20,715 nucleotides of DNA from Candidatus Aegiribacteria sp. MLS_C (GTDB taxonomy: Bacteria > Fermentibacterota > Fermentibacteria > Fermentibacterales > JCC-6). Within the stretch, counting starts at the first letter, position 1; every line of letters begins with the position of its first letter. Shown in pieces: positions 7,229-14,937 of this stretch. A program made the translations under genes and the position numbers. The notes below the pieces were generated by a model, which searched no databases, was not told the origin of the DNA, and saw nothing but the letters and a program-made list of their open reading frames with translations. The stretch is from NCBI GenBank assembly GCA_002030045.1, contig LQBI01000015.1:1-20715 (forward strand), written 5' to 3'.

Positions 7229-7813
7229 ATGTGGAAGTACTCCAGCACCCTTATGGACCACTTCATGAACCCCAGGAACTCCGGACAGCTCCCGGACCCC
7301 GACGGAAGGTCGGAGGTAGGCTCCGACCAGTGCGGGGACGCCATGACCCTGGATATACAGGTTGACGACCGGGACAGGATAGTCGATATCCGTTTCATGA
7401 CCTTCGGCTGCGCAGGAGCCATTGCGGCTGCATCTGCGCTCACGGAACTTGCACGGGGCAGGACCCTCGAAGAGGCGCTGACCATAACCAACGACCAGAT
7501 AATCGAGTACCTGGGAGGAATGCCCGAGGAGAAGTACCACTGCTCTGTAATGGGACATGAGGCCCTGGAGGGCGCGATCGGTGACTTCAGGAAAAAGCGC
7601 GAACGAGTCAGAAGACACCTGGAACAGGTCCTCGAGAATATGCCTGCGCAACTGAAGGAAGACCTGGGAGGCGAAGTGCCCGCTGTAGTCAATGTCCATC
7701 CCTCAAGGGTGACTCTGCGCTCCAGCGCAGGGGACGGAGATGCCGCCGAAAGTCTTGGAAGGCTTCTCGAGGGTAAGGTCGGAAGGAGGGTCGAGGTGAC
7801 TCTGTTAAGATGA
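7229..7813 (+). CDS. nifU: NifU/IscU-type Fe-S cluster scaffold protein
   Basis: The 194-residue scaffold accepts sulfur from the desulfurase and builds [2Fe-2S]/[4Fe-4S] clusters. The U-type domain (1 to about 120) starts with MWKYSSTLMDHFMNPRNSG. It holds the three ligand cysteines Cys35 (QCGD, with Asp37), Cys61 (FGCAGAIAAAS) and Cys105 (HCSVMG). The remaining 70 or so residues contain no cysteine, so the [2Fe-2S] ferredoxin-like domain and CxxC Nfu domain of Azotobacter NifU are absent. The tail instead has a basic helix and a β-rich end of unknown role. The ATG at 7229, one base after the regulator's TGA, is chosen because it matches family N-termini; the frame's earlier TTG lies inside the regulator. 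The stop overlaps the next start (ATGA). Confidence 0.92.
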   Translation: MWKYSSTLMDHFMNPRNSGQLPDPDGRSEVGSDQCGDAMTLDIQVDDRDRIVDIRFMTFGCAGAIAAASALTELARGRTLEEALTITNDQIIEYLGGMPEEKYHCSVMGHEALEGAIGDFRKKRERVRRHLEQVLENMPAQLKEDLGGEVPAVVNVHPSRVTLRSSAGDGDAAESLGRLLEGKVGRRVEVTLLR

Positions 7814-8961
7814 AGGCATACCTGGACAACAACGCAACCACCCGCATGGCCCCGGAGGTCCTGGAAGCCATGATGCCGTTCCTTACCGGCAAGTACGGAA
7901 ACCCTTCCAGCTTCCACTCCTTCGGTTCCGAGGTCATGGACGCCGTAGAGAGAGCAAGAGAAAGCGTTGCGGCGCTTATCGGGGCCGAAAGGGACGAGAT
8001 CTTCTTCACCTCCGGAGGGACCGAGAGCGACAACACCGCCCTGAGGGGAGCCTGCGCCATCAATCCTCTTCGCCCCGGGCTCGTGGTCACCGACGTTGAG
8101 CACCCTGCTGTCCTGAGGACCGCCGAGATGATGGAAAGCGAGGGGACGCCAGTCCGGTTCGCCCCCTCTCTGAAGGACGGGTCCCTGGACCTGGACACCC
8201 TTTTCGGAATGATCACGGAAGAGGTGGGGCTGGTTTCAGTGATGACGGCGAACAACGAGACCGGTGCGGTCTATCCGGTCAGGGAGATAGCCGAGGTCGC
8301 CCGTTCACGTGGTGTCCTCGTGCACACCGACGCAGTGCAGGCTGCGGGCAAGATCGTGATCGATGTCGGGGATACCGGAGTCGACCTGCTCAGCCTTTCC
8401 GCTCACAAGTTCCACGGGCCCAAGGGAGTCGGGGTTCTCTTCGTGAGACGGGGGCTGCAGCTGCCCCCGCTGATCACAGGAGGTCACCAGGAGGGTGGAA
8501 TGAGGGCGGGGACATACAACGCTGCCGGTATAGCGGGAATGGGGAAGGCGGCTGAACTGGCACAGGAGCATCTTTCCGGAGGCCCCGAACACATGATGGA
8601 ACTCTCGAGCCGTCTGGAGAGAGGGATACTTGATTCCTGTCCCGGTTCCAGGGTGGTCGCTGCGGATGTATCCAGACTTCCCAACACGGTAACGGTGCTG
8701 TTCAGGGGAGTTGAGAGCGAGGCGGTGATGACCCTGCTGGACATGGAAGGTATATGCGTCTCCTCGGGATCCGCCTGCAGCACAGGAGAATCATCCCCCA
8801 GCCATGTGCTGACGGCCATGGGGATCGGACCGAGGGATGCCGGCACCGCAATTCGCTTCAGCCTGAGCCGCTACACCGCCGGGAGCGAGGTCGACTGTCT
8901 CCTGGAGGTCCTGCCGGGAATGATAGATAAGCTCAGGAAGATCTCACCCTACGCAGACTAG
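7810..8961 (+). CDS. nifS: Cysteine desulfurase (NifS/IscS family)
   Basis: This 383-residue PLP enzyme converts L-cysteine to alanine and hands persulfide sulfur to the scaffold encoded just upstream. Visible features are the N-terminal YLDNNATTRM and GNPSSFHSFG, His98 (VEHPAV, stacking on PLP), Asp174 (HTDAVQAAG), the Schiff-base lysine Lys200 (SLSAHKFHGPKGVG) and the catalytic loop with Cys323 (SSGSACSTG). The lack of a long insert in the loop and the NifS-like N-terminus place it in the group I NifS/IscS class rather than SufS. The length is normal. Its ATG overlaps the scaffold's TGA by four bases, so translation is probably coupled. It is the last gene of the operon; a short hairpin lies past its stop. 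Confidence 0.96.
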   Translation: MKAYLDNNATTRMAPEVLEAMMPFLTGKYGNPSSFHSFGSEVMDAVERARESVAALIGAERDEIFFTSGGTESDNTALRGACAINPLRPGLVVTDVEHPAVLRTAEMMESEGTPVRFAPSLKDGSLDLDTLFGMITEEVGLVSVMTANNETGAVYPVREIAEVARSRGVLVHTDAVQAAGKIVIDVGDTGVDLLSLSAHKFHGPKGVGVLFVRRGLQLPPLITGGHQEGGMRAGTYNAAGIAGMGKAAELAQEHLSGGPEHMMELSSRLERGILDSCPGSRVVAADVSRLPNTVTVLFRGVESEAVMTLLDMEGICVSSGSACSTGESSPSHVLTAMGIGPRDAGTAIRFSLSRYTAGSEVDCLLEVLPGMIDKLRKISPYAD

Positions 8962-8970
8962 GTGAGGGGG

Positions 8971-8984
8971 GGGTCAACGGACCC
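8971..8984. terminator. Short hairpin between convergent genes
   Basis: GGGTC (8971-8975) and GACCC (8980-8984) pair around AACG, with a G·T and a G-C pair able to extend the stem. It lies in the 23-nt gap between the nifS stop and the stop of the convergent barrel gene. There is no T-tract, so the call is weak. Confidence 0.3.
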
Positions 8985-9740
8985 TCAGAAACCGGAACCT
9001 GTCCAGCTCAGGCCGCCTGCCAGGGTGGCGTCCTCGGTTCCTGACAGTCCGACCCTCAGAGTGCCGAAGACGGCCATGTTGCCGAAGGCGTACAGCACAC
9101 CCGAACCGCTCATCCCCAGCTCCCCGGTGGTAGTCCCTTCCATTGCCAGCACGACCTGGATGTCCTCAGCGACATAGCTTGCGCCTCCAATGGAGAACCT
9201 CGAATAATCCTCGATGTCGTTCTCGAAGGGATCGTCACCGCCGTTGAGCACGTAGGAGGCCGCAGCCTGAAGACGGAAGAGCCTGAAGGTGGTGCCGGTG
9301 GCCGCTCCGACCTCCAGTTCCGTTCCCCTGTCACGGCCGGTTTCTCCCGTGGGCAGCCTGAGACTGCCGCGGAGCACGATGGCGGACCCTCCCCTTGCGG
9401 TCTCGTAAAGCCAGCCGCAGCCAAGGGTCAGGTCCCCGGCAACGTTTTCCCGTTCCAGCGGGTCGTTGAGGTAGAAGGGGATCTCCCCGCCTATTTCAAG
9501 GTTCTCCACCGCTCCCCATGTCACGGTCAGGGGAAGGAGCAGGAAAGGGTTCGAAGCCGCTTCAGAATCCAGGTACTCCAATCTTCCCTGGACCATGAGG
9601 TGCCCGACGGGGAGTACCTCGCTCTCCGGAAGGAACAGGAAACCGCTGAGGCCGCCCCTCGAGGCCGTTCCCTGCGCAGCTTCCTGGGCCTCGGTCTGCA
9701 GTGCTGCAAGGAACAGCAGCGGTATGGCAAGTCTTGTCAT
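8985..9740 (-). CDS. Predicted outer-membrane β-barrel protein (transporter-like)
   Basis: The 251-residue protein has a signal peptide (MTRLAIPLLFLAALQTEAQ) and then successive amphipathic β-strands separated by short acidic turns (LMVQGRLEYLDSE, VENLEIGGEIPFYLND, AIVLRGSLRLPTGE, RLQAAASYVLNGG). It ends in LSWTGSGF with a terminal Phe. The pattern, including LRLPTG near the middle, resembles the phenol-degradation MetA/transporter-type barrels often annotated only as outer-membrane transporter, but no substrate can be proposed. The ATG at 9740 follows GGGGGAG. It converges on the Fe-S operon and is divergent from the small anchored protein that follows, with 133 nt between them. Confidence 0.72.
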   Translation of the reverse strand: MTRLAIPLLFLAALQTEAQEAAQGTASRGGLSGFLFLPESEVLPVGHLMVQGRLEYLDSEAASNPFLLLPLTVTWGAVENLEIGGEIPFYLNDPLERENVAGDLTLGCGWLYETARGGSAIVLRGSLRLPTGETGRDRGTELEVGAATGTTFRLFRLQAAASYVLNGGDDPFENDIEDYSRFSIGGASYVAEDIQVVLAMEGTTTGELGMSGSGVLYAFGNMAVFGTLRVGLSGTEDATLAGGLSWTGSGF

Positions 9741-9873
9741 GGCTCTCCCCCGTTCTCGGCTTGACTTGGTCGAAGAAGACGTGAATCTTCCCGTCGGTGC
9801 CGTCGGCTGTCTTCAACAGGAACAGAAAGGCTTCTGTACCGGGTATCTCCGATAGGGGGAACAATACTTCAAA

Positions 9874-10272
9874 ATGAGACTTAGTGAAATAGGACTCCTG
9901 CTTCTGGCCGCCTCCGCAGTGGCGGGTCTTTTCCTGGTGGTCACCGGGCAGAGGATTGCGATGCCTTCCACTGAAGGCACCTCTACTGAGGAGGACCCTG
10001 TCCTTCTGCTGGAGGCAGACCTTGCCCGGCTGATGTACGGTACCGGGTTCAGGGACGTTCCGGCGGCGCCGCCTGATACCATGGTGCGCTCGATGGACCT
10101 GGTGGACAGCATCTCCATCCGCCGGGCAAACCTCGAGATCACCAGGGCACTGGAAAGAAGGGGGTTCTTCCATTCGGTTACCTACATCGTTGCAGGGAAG
10201 GGGCTCTCCTTCGTCTGCACGACTCCGGCCGGGTCGCCCTTCAGGCTCGAACTCAACAACAACAGGCTCTAA
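9874..10272 (+). CDS. Small membrane-anchored protein, unknown
   Basis: The predicted product has 132 residues. One hydrophobic helix (about 6-24, IGLLLLAASAVAGLFLVVTG) forms a signal anchor or uncleaved signal. A soluble Thr/Glu-rich linker follows, then a mixed α/β domain of about 90 residues (LEADLARLMYGTGF, RRANLEITRALERRGFFHSVTYIVAGKGLSFVC). Two features could suit a small periplasmic adaptor: a helix ending in ERRGFF and a strand pair before a C-terminal LELNNNRL. No family is recognised. A purine stretch, AGGGGGA (9854-9860), is 13 nt before the ATG, longer than usual. It lies upstream of secDF on the same strand, but secDF appears to have its own promoter. Confidence 0.6.
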   Translation: MRLSEIGLLLLAASAVAGLFLVVTGQRIAMPSTEGTSTEEDPVLLLEADLARLMYGTGFRDVPAAPPDTMVRSMDLVDSISIRRANLEITRALERRGFFHSVTYIVAGKGLSFVCTTPAGSPFRLELNNNRL

Positions 10273-10296
10273 CTCGGCGCGCCTGGACCCAACTTG

Positions 10297-10325
10297 TTGA
10301 CAGAAGCTATTTCAGTCGCTATTCA
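10297..10325 (+). promoter_or_regulatory. Candidate promoter of secDF
   Basis: A consensus TTGACA (10297-10302) is followed after 17 nt by TATTCA (10320-10325), a weaker -10. The resulting leader of about 135 nt to the secDF ATG is long for this compact region. Confidence 0.45.
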
Positions 10326-10384
10326 TCAGTTCCCGCGGAAGTATTATATTCCGCCTGTTTCTGCTGTACGTCGCTGTTCACCGT

Positions 10385-10441
10385 ATGGGCCGGAGGAGAA
10401 TGACCGGTCCTGTTCTGGTGTCGAACATTACCGGCATTTGA
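10385..10441 (+). CDS. Possible 18-codon leader ORF upstream of secDF
   Basis: ATG at 10385 opens an 18-codon frame (MGRRRMTGPVLVSNITGI) ending in TGA at 10439-10441, about 25 nt before the secDF start. A second in-frame ATG at 10400 follows GGAGGAG at 10392-10398 too closely for ideal spacing. It is listed because secDF in Vibrio is controlled by translation of an upstream peptide (VemP), but no homology is seen and it may be chance. Confidence 0.15.
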   Translation: MGRRRMTGPVLVSNITGI

Positions 10442-10466
10442 TGGATGTCCTCGGAGGTTATCAGAT

Positions 10467-13328
10467 ATGATTAAGGCCGCCAGATGGCGCAACTGGAGTT
10501 CCATAGCTTTGTTCGTGGTGTCAGCCCTCATGGTCTGGCCCACTGTCCGTTGGTACACCCTTCCCGCAAGCGAGAGGGACCGCGCCGAGGCCAGCGTACA
10601 GCCGGAGACCGACAACCCTCATTACAGGGCGATACTGGATACCCTGCAGGAACGGGGCGGCGAGGAACTGATAGCCGAATACAGGGGCCTGTACTCCGTC
10701 AGCGAGGGGACCATCCGCCTGGGGCTCGACCTTCAGGGGGGGATGTACCTTTCCTACGTAGTGGTCCCGACCCCTGGAATGGACGAGGGCGAGGCCATCG
10801 ACCAGGCCCTGGAGGTCATACGCAACAGGATAAACGAGTTCGGCGTATCTGAGCCCTCCATAACGCGCCAGGGTGACGACAGGATAGTGGTCCAGCTTCC
10901 CGGAGTCCGCGACCCCGGCAGGGCAAGGGACATCGTAGAGAGACAGGCGCTCCTGGAGTTCAAGCTGGTGGCATATCCCACGGACGAGTACCCCACGGTC
11001 TCAAGCGTGCCGGTTCTGCGTGAGGTGGAGAACCTTATATCAGGCGGCACGTTCGAGGGACCGCCTGCGCTGGACAGTCTCGTAGAGGGCACCACCGAGA
11101 CCTCCGAGCAGGTCCCCGAGCTTTCACTCCCACAGCCCGGCGAAGTGCAGACCGGACAGGAAACCGAGGGGTTCTCCCTGCCTGAGGTCCAGGAGATCGC
11201 CGGGGATGAAGGCGGACAGGATCTCCAGCTCCCTGAGATGGCAGCACCCGGAAGCCTCTCCAGCCTCATCCGTGTGGCCACCGAGCAGGAGGCCATGGCC
11301 TCCACATCCATATCGCCCGGTGACTGGCTGGTGTACGAGGGGGAGGATGCCGACAGGCTCAACGACATCATCAACAGGTCCGACGTTGACTCCATCCTGG
11401 CGGAAGCAAATCTCAAGTTCGTATTCGGCAGGCTGCAGGAAACGTCGGAAGGGGTCTTCAGGGCCCTCTACCTCCTGCCCAGGGACATGACCAGGGGATG
11501 GGACCGTCAGACGGACCAGGTCAGGGAGGGTTACCTCCTGACCGGAGCCAACCTCACCGACGTCAGGATACGTATGGGAGGCGGACAGTCCCTGTCCAAC
11601 GATCCCTACCTGATCCTGGAGTTCGATTCCAGGGGAGCAGACAACTGGGAGACGATAACCGGCGAGAACGTCGACCAGAGGGTGGCCATCGTTCTGGACG
11701 GCACCGTCTACTCGGCGGCCGTGATAATGGAGAGGATCTCCGGGGCCGGCACAAGGCTCTCCGGAGGTTTCACAACCGATGAGGCAAGGGACCTCAGGCT
11801 GGTCCTGAAGGCCGGTTCGCTGCCGGCTGAGCTTGAGATCGCCGAGGAACAGACCATTGGCCCCAGCCTGGGACAGCAGTCGATCGACAGGGGCATGCTT
11901 GCAGGCATCATAGCGCTTGTTCTCATAGCAGCCTTCATCGTGGTCTACTACGGGACTGGCGGAGTAATAGCCATACTGGCCCTGGTGTTCGACATGCTCC
12001 TCATCATGGCCGTTCTGTGCTTCCCGGGCCCCCTGAGCCGTATCGGGCTTGCGGGTCTCGGCGCGACCCTGACTCTGCCCGGTATAGCCGGTATCATCCT
12101 GACAATAGGCATGGCGGTGGACGCCAGCGTGCTCATATACGAGAGGATCCGCGAGGAGAGGAATGCAGGCAAGGGCATAAGGACCGCGGTGAAGGCCGGA
12201 TATTCCAGGGCCTTCATCACCATTCTTGACGCCAACCTGACCACACTGATAACGGCGCTCGTACTGTACAAGTTCGGTACCGGCCCGATAAGGGGCTTCG
12301 CGGTCACGCTGTCGATAGGTATCCTGGCCAGCATGTTCTGCTCCCTGGTATTCTCCAGGGCCGCTATTGAGTTCCTGCTTCGCAAGAAGAAAAAGGAGAG
12401 CCTGAGCTTCGGCAGATGGTCGATCCTGGGCGACAAGCACTTCCCCTTCGTCGAATACAGGAAGAAGATGTACATCATATCGCTGGCGGTGATACTGGTG
12501 GGTGCAGGAGCCTACCTCGTCAACGGCGGGCTTGACATGTCCATCGACTTCACCGGCGGACTGGAGACCAACGTCGTAAGCAGGCAGCCGCTGGAGACCG
12601 GGGAACTGAAGGACATGCTTCTGGCAAGCGGGTTGGCGGATGTGCAGGTGCAGCGGCTGATGGATTACACGGGGGATGGAGCCGCCGCTTTCGTGATCAG
12701 GACATCGGAGACCGACAAGTCTCTTGTATACACCGCCCTCGAGGACAACGGGTGCGTTCCCATGGAACTCGAGGAAGGCACTGAGGGACTATCCTTCATC
12801 AAGCAGATAGGCCCGAGGGTAGGGGAGGAACTCAAGTCCAAGGCCCTGAGCGCCATCTTCATGTCGATGGTATTCATCATCCTCTACGTTTGGTACAGGT
12901 TCCAGTTCAAGTGGGGCGTCGCCGCAGTCGCGGCCCTGGCCCACGACACGATCATAACCATTGGCATGCTGGCACTTATCCGCATAGACTTGTCGCTTAC
13001 GATCATAGCCGCCATCCTCACCATAGTCGGATACTCCATCAACGACACCATCGTGGTGTTCGACAGGATAAGGGAGGACAGAAGGCTGAGGAAGGGAAAG
13101 ACCCTTGAAGAGACTGTGAACATCTCCATCAACGAGGTGCTTGGCAGGACGGTGATAACCTCACTGACGACCTTCATGGCAGCTCTGGTCCTTTTCCTCA
13201 TCTCGGGCGGAGAGCTGTCCAGCTTCGCGCTCACTCTGATGATAGGCATAATCGTGGGTACCTACTCCTCCATCTTCATAGCCAGCCCCATCCTTGTGGA
13301 CTGGCACGCGAAACTGAAGAAGGGCTAG
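10467..13328 (+). CDS. secDF: SecDF fusion, proton-driven accessory protein-translocation subunit
   Basis: This 953-residue inner-membrane protein fuses SecD and SecF. It uses the proton gradient to help pull preproteins out of SecYEG. TM1 (about 10-27) is followed by the SecD signature LGLDLQGGMYL (85-95) and the first periplasmic domain. SecD TM2-6 (about 476-640) contain GMAVDASVLIYERIREE, with the probable proton-relay Asp552. SecF begins about 660 with its own TM, DFTGG (694-698), and TMs about 795-945 with GYSINDTIVVFDRIRE (855-870). An acidic, Pro/Gln-rich insert at about 205-262 in the SecD periplasmic domain has three LPE/LPQ-type repeats and looks disordered. The ATG at 10467 has CGGAGGT spaced 8 nt away. 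It is a single-gene unit with its own promoter and a strong terminator. Confidence 0.97.
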   Translation: MIKAARWRNWSSIALFVVSALMVWPTVRWYTLPASERDRAEASVQPETDNPHYRAILDTLQERGGEELIAEYRGLYSVSEGTIRLGLDLQGGMYLSYVVVPTPGMDEGEAIDQALEVIRNRINEFGVSEPSITRQGDDRIVVQLPGVRDPGRARDIVERQALLEFKLVAYPTDEYPTVSSVPVLREVENLISGGTFEGPPALDSLVEGTTETSEQVPELSLPQPGEVQTGQETEGFSLPEVQEIAGDEGGQDLQLPEMAAPGSLSSLIRVATEQEAMASTSISPGDWLVYEGEDADRLNDIINRSDVDSILAEANLKFVFGRLQETSEGVFRALYLLPRDMTRGWDRQTDQVREGYLLTGANLTDVRIRMGGGQSLSNDPYLILEFDSRGADNWETITGENVDQRVAIVLDGTVYSAAVIMERISGAGTRLSGGFTTDEARDLRLVLKAGSLPAELEIAEEQTIGPSLGQQSIDRGMLAGIIALVLIAAFIVVYYGTGGVIAILALVFDMLLIMAVLCFPGPLSRIGLAGLGATLTLPGIAGIILTIGMAVDASVLIYERIREERNAGKGIRTAVKAGYSRAFITILDANLTTLITALVLYKFGTGPIRGFAVTLSIGILASMFCSLVFSRAAIEFLLRKKKKESLSFGRWSILGDKHFPFVEYRKKMYIISLAVILVGAGAYLVNGGLDMSIDFTGGLETNVVSRQPLETGELKDMLLASGLADVQVQRLMDYTGDGAAAFVIRTSETDKSLVYTALEDNGCVPMELEEGTEGLSFIKQIGPRVGEELKSKALSAIFMSMVFIILYVWYRFQFKWGVAAVAALAHDTIITIGMLALIRIDLSLTIIAAILTIVGYSINDTIVVFDRIREDRRLRKGKTLEETVNISINEVLGRTVITSLTTFMAALVLFLISGGELSSFALTLMIGIIVGTYSSIFIASPILVDWHAKLKKG

Positions 13329-13349
13329 GAGGCGCAGGGAGTTCCGCAG

Positions 13350-13380
13350 TGGGGCGGTCCTCGGATCGCCCCATTTTCTT
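13350..13380 (+). terminator. Intrinsic terminator of secDF
   Basis: TGGGGCGGTC (13350-13359) pairs with GATCGCCCCA (13364-13373), with a single G·T wobble, around a CTCG tetraloop, followed by TTTTCTT. It lies 21 nt after the secDF stop. Confidence 0.85.
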
Positions 13381-13713
13381 CGGGGCCGCTGCTTTTCCAC
13401 GGTCACGGCACAGCAGTGCTTCTCTGTCAAACCAGGTGACTTCCCCTGATCGCGTAACCGGGTCGGTGCGATAGCATGGGAGTCAGCCTGCGAATCGTCC
13501 GCCTGTTCGCCAGCAGGTCTTCCTGCTGGAGGTTCTATGGCGCATCAAGCACAGTGAAGCATCCGGAAGCTGCATACCCGCAAAGGTGATGAAACCCGGA
13601 GGCTTCACAATGGAGAATCTGGTCCGGAGGTACAGGGCGTTCATTCAGGAGATTTGCCGGAACGAGGACCTGGTCGCGTGCTGTCGGACACCCTCAACGG
13701 CTGAGGATCAGGC
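13381..13713. other. Intergenic gap between secDF and the two-component system
   Basis: No recognised gene family or RNA gene. The gap contains an 8-bp perfect hairpin, CCAGCAGG-TCTT-CCTGCTGG, at 13510-13529 and the start of a small candidate ORF at 13610. Confidence 0.5.
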
Positions 13714-13795
13714 TCAGACGTTTCCCCGGGGAAGACGGAGGACTGCCTCCGCACCGCCAAGCCCACCTGTGGCGAAGGATATGCTCCCGCCGTGA
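13610..13795 (+). CDS. Possible small protein (61 codons) overlapping the kinase 3' end
   Basis: ATG at 13610 is preceded by GGAGG (13598-13602) at the ideal spacing of 7 nt. The first 40 residues read like a folded protein (MENLVRRYRAFIQEICRNED, two adjacent Cys). The last 25 or so residues lie antisense to the sensor-kinase gene and are Pro/Ala/Arg-rich, typical of a shadow frame. It may be a real small gene, the remnant of a decayed gene whose end was overwritten, or chance. No homology is recognised. Confidence 0.28.
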   Translation: MENLVRRYRAFIQEICRNEDLVACCRTPSTAEDQAQTFPRGRRRTASAPPSPPVAKDMLPP

Positions 13796-14937
13796 ATCTC
13801 AGCTATCCGCAGGGCTATCGCCAGGCCCAGCCCGGTGCCCTTGCTCGAGCGTCCCTTAACGAAGGGTTCACCGAGCTTGTCAACGATCCCGGGATCGAAA
13901 CCGGGTCCGTCGTCGGATACCCTGACCATTGCATTTCCGGCAACCGCGTCGGAAGACACTTCTAGAAGCACCTTTGATTCAGCGAACCTGACGGCGTTCC
14001 TGACGAGGTTCCCCAGGGCCCTGGCCAGCATGGCGGGGTCTCCGGTGCACATTCCGCCTCCTGTAAGCCGGATATCCACCTCGTCCCTGGCCCAGGACTC
14101 CGTCCGTACTATCCCATCGCACAGGTCACCCAGATCGACGGGAACACTCTCCACATCCCCGGACCTCCGAAGACGATTGTAGTCAAGCAGTTCAGTCACC
14201 AGCCCGTCAAGGGCCACAAGGTCCTGCTCCATCCTGTTCATCTTGGAAGAGTGCTCGTTCCCGGTATCCTCCTTCATGATCTCAAGGGCCAGACGAAGAC
14301 GGGTCATGGGAGTGCGCAGCTCGTGGGCCACGATGCCGAGGAGTTCCTGGTGGGAATCGACCAGGGATTTGATCTCCTCCGCCATGGAGTTGAAGGTCCT
14401 TCCCAGGGAGTCGATCAGGTCCCCTCCCTCTCTGGTCTCCAGCCTGGTGTCGAGCTTCCCCGAGGCAAGCTGGGATGCAGCCCATTCAAGTCTGGAAAGC
14501 CTTTTCCTCACCGGCCAGAGTGCCAGGAAGAGCACCAGGCCCTCGGTTACCAGCAGGAAAAGAAGGATTATCCAGAAACTCTGCCTGACCAGGCCTGCAG
14601 GTCCGCCTCTGGCACCGCCGGATATGTCCACCCTGAAGGGGAAGTTCCAGGGCATCCCGGGAAGACTGTAGTAACCCTCCGGAGGTGGTCCGATCGGAGG
14701 AGGGGCTTCCCGGGCGGTCACGATGACTTCGAGGTCCAGGGATTCCGCCAGCGCCAGCACAGAGTCCCTTGATATACCCTCGGATCCGACCAGCTGCTCC
14801 CTGAGACTTTCGACGCTCTCCCGGTGCGAGCTGATCTGGGCGGGTATGATGCGGAACATGGCCACAACGAATATCACGAGGGTCATTACCACGCAGAGGG
14901 CCAGTGGAAGGTAGACTTTGAGGAAGAGCTTCCTCAT
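13714..14937 (-). CDS. Sensor histidine kinase of a two-component system
   Basis: The 407-residue membrane kinase has TM1 (about 8-30) and a small periplasmic sensor domain of about 90 residues with a Pro-rich segment (APPPIGPPPEGYY). TM2 spans about 121-142, followed by HAMP (about 143-195). The HisKA phospho-acceptor is His205 (IVAHELRTPMTRLRLAL). The HATPase domain has N box LGNLVRNAVRFAES (308-321), G1 SDDGPGFDPG, F box GEPFV and G2 KGTGLGLAIAL. All key residues are present, so it should be active. The order and sensor size resemble RstB/CpxA-type kinases. The start at 14937 overlaps the regulator's stop by one base (TAATG). An earlier in-frame start at 15009 lies inside the regulator gene and adds residues that break the N-terminus. 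Confidence 0.95.
   Translation of the reverse strand: MRKLFLKVYLPLALCVVMTLVIFVVAMFRIIPAQISSHRESVESLREQLVGSEGISRDSVLALAESLDLEVIVTAREAPPPIGPPPEGYYSLPGMPWNFPFRVDISGGARGGPAGLVRQSFWIILLFLLVTEGLVLFLALWPVRKRLSRLEWAASQLASGKLDTRLETREGGDLIDSLGRTFNSMAEEIKSLVDSHQELLGIVAHELRTPMTRLRLALEIMKEDTGNEHSSKMNRMEQDLVALDGLVTELLDYNRLRRSGDVESVPVDLGDLCDGIVRTESWARDEVDIRLTGGGMCTGDPAMLARALGNLVRNAVRFAESKVLLEVSSDAVAGNAMVRVSDDGPGFDPGIVDKLGEPFVKGRSSKGTGLGLAIALRIAEIHGGSISFATGGLGGAEAVLRLPRGNV

Noticed and set aside
6721-8103. A 460-codon open frame on the minus strand across the Fe-S operon
   Set aside because: It spans a promoter, three well-supported genes and their junctions on the other strand, and its Ser/Arg/Leu-rich composition is typical of a shadow frame.
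11124-12440. A 438-codon open frame on the minus strand inside secDF
   Set aside because: It is antisense to a fully recognisable SecDF and shows no domains and no ribosome site.
13693-13716. A CTGAG/CTCAG hairpin past the sensor-kinase stop as terminator
   Set aside because: Only five base pairs with a 7-nt loop and no T-tract.
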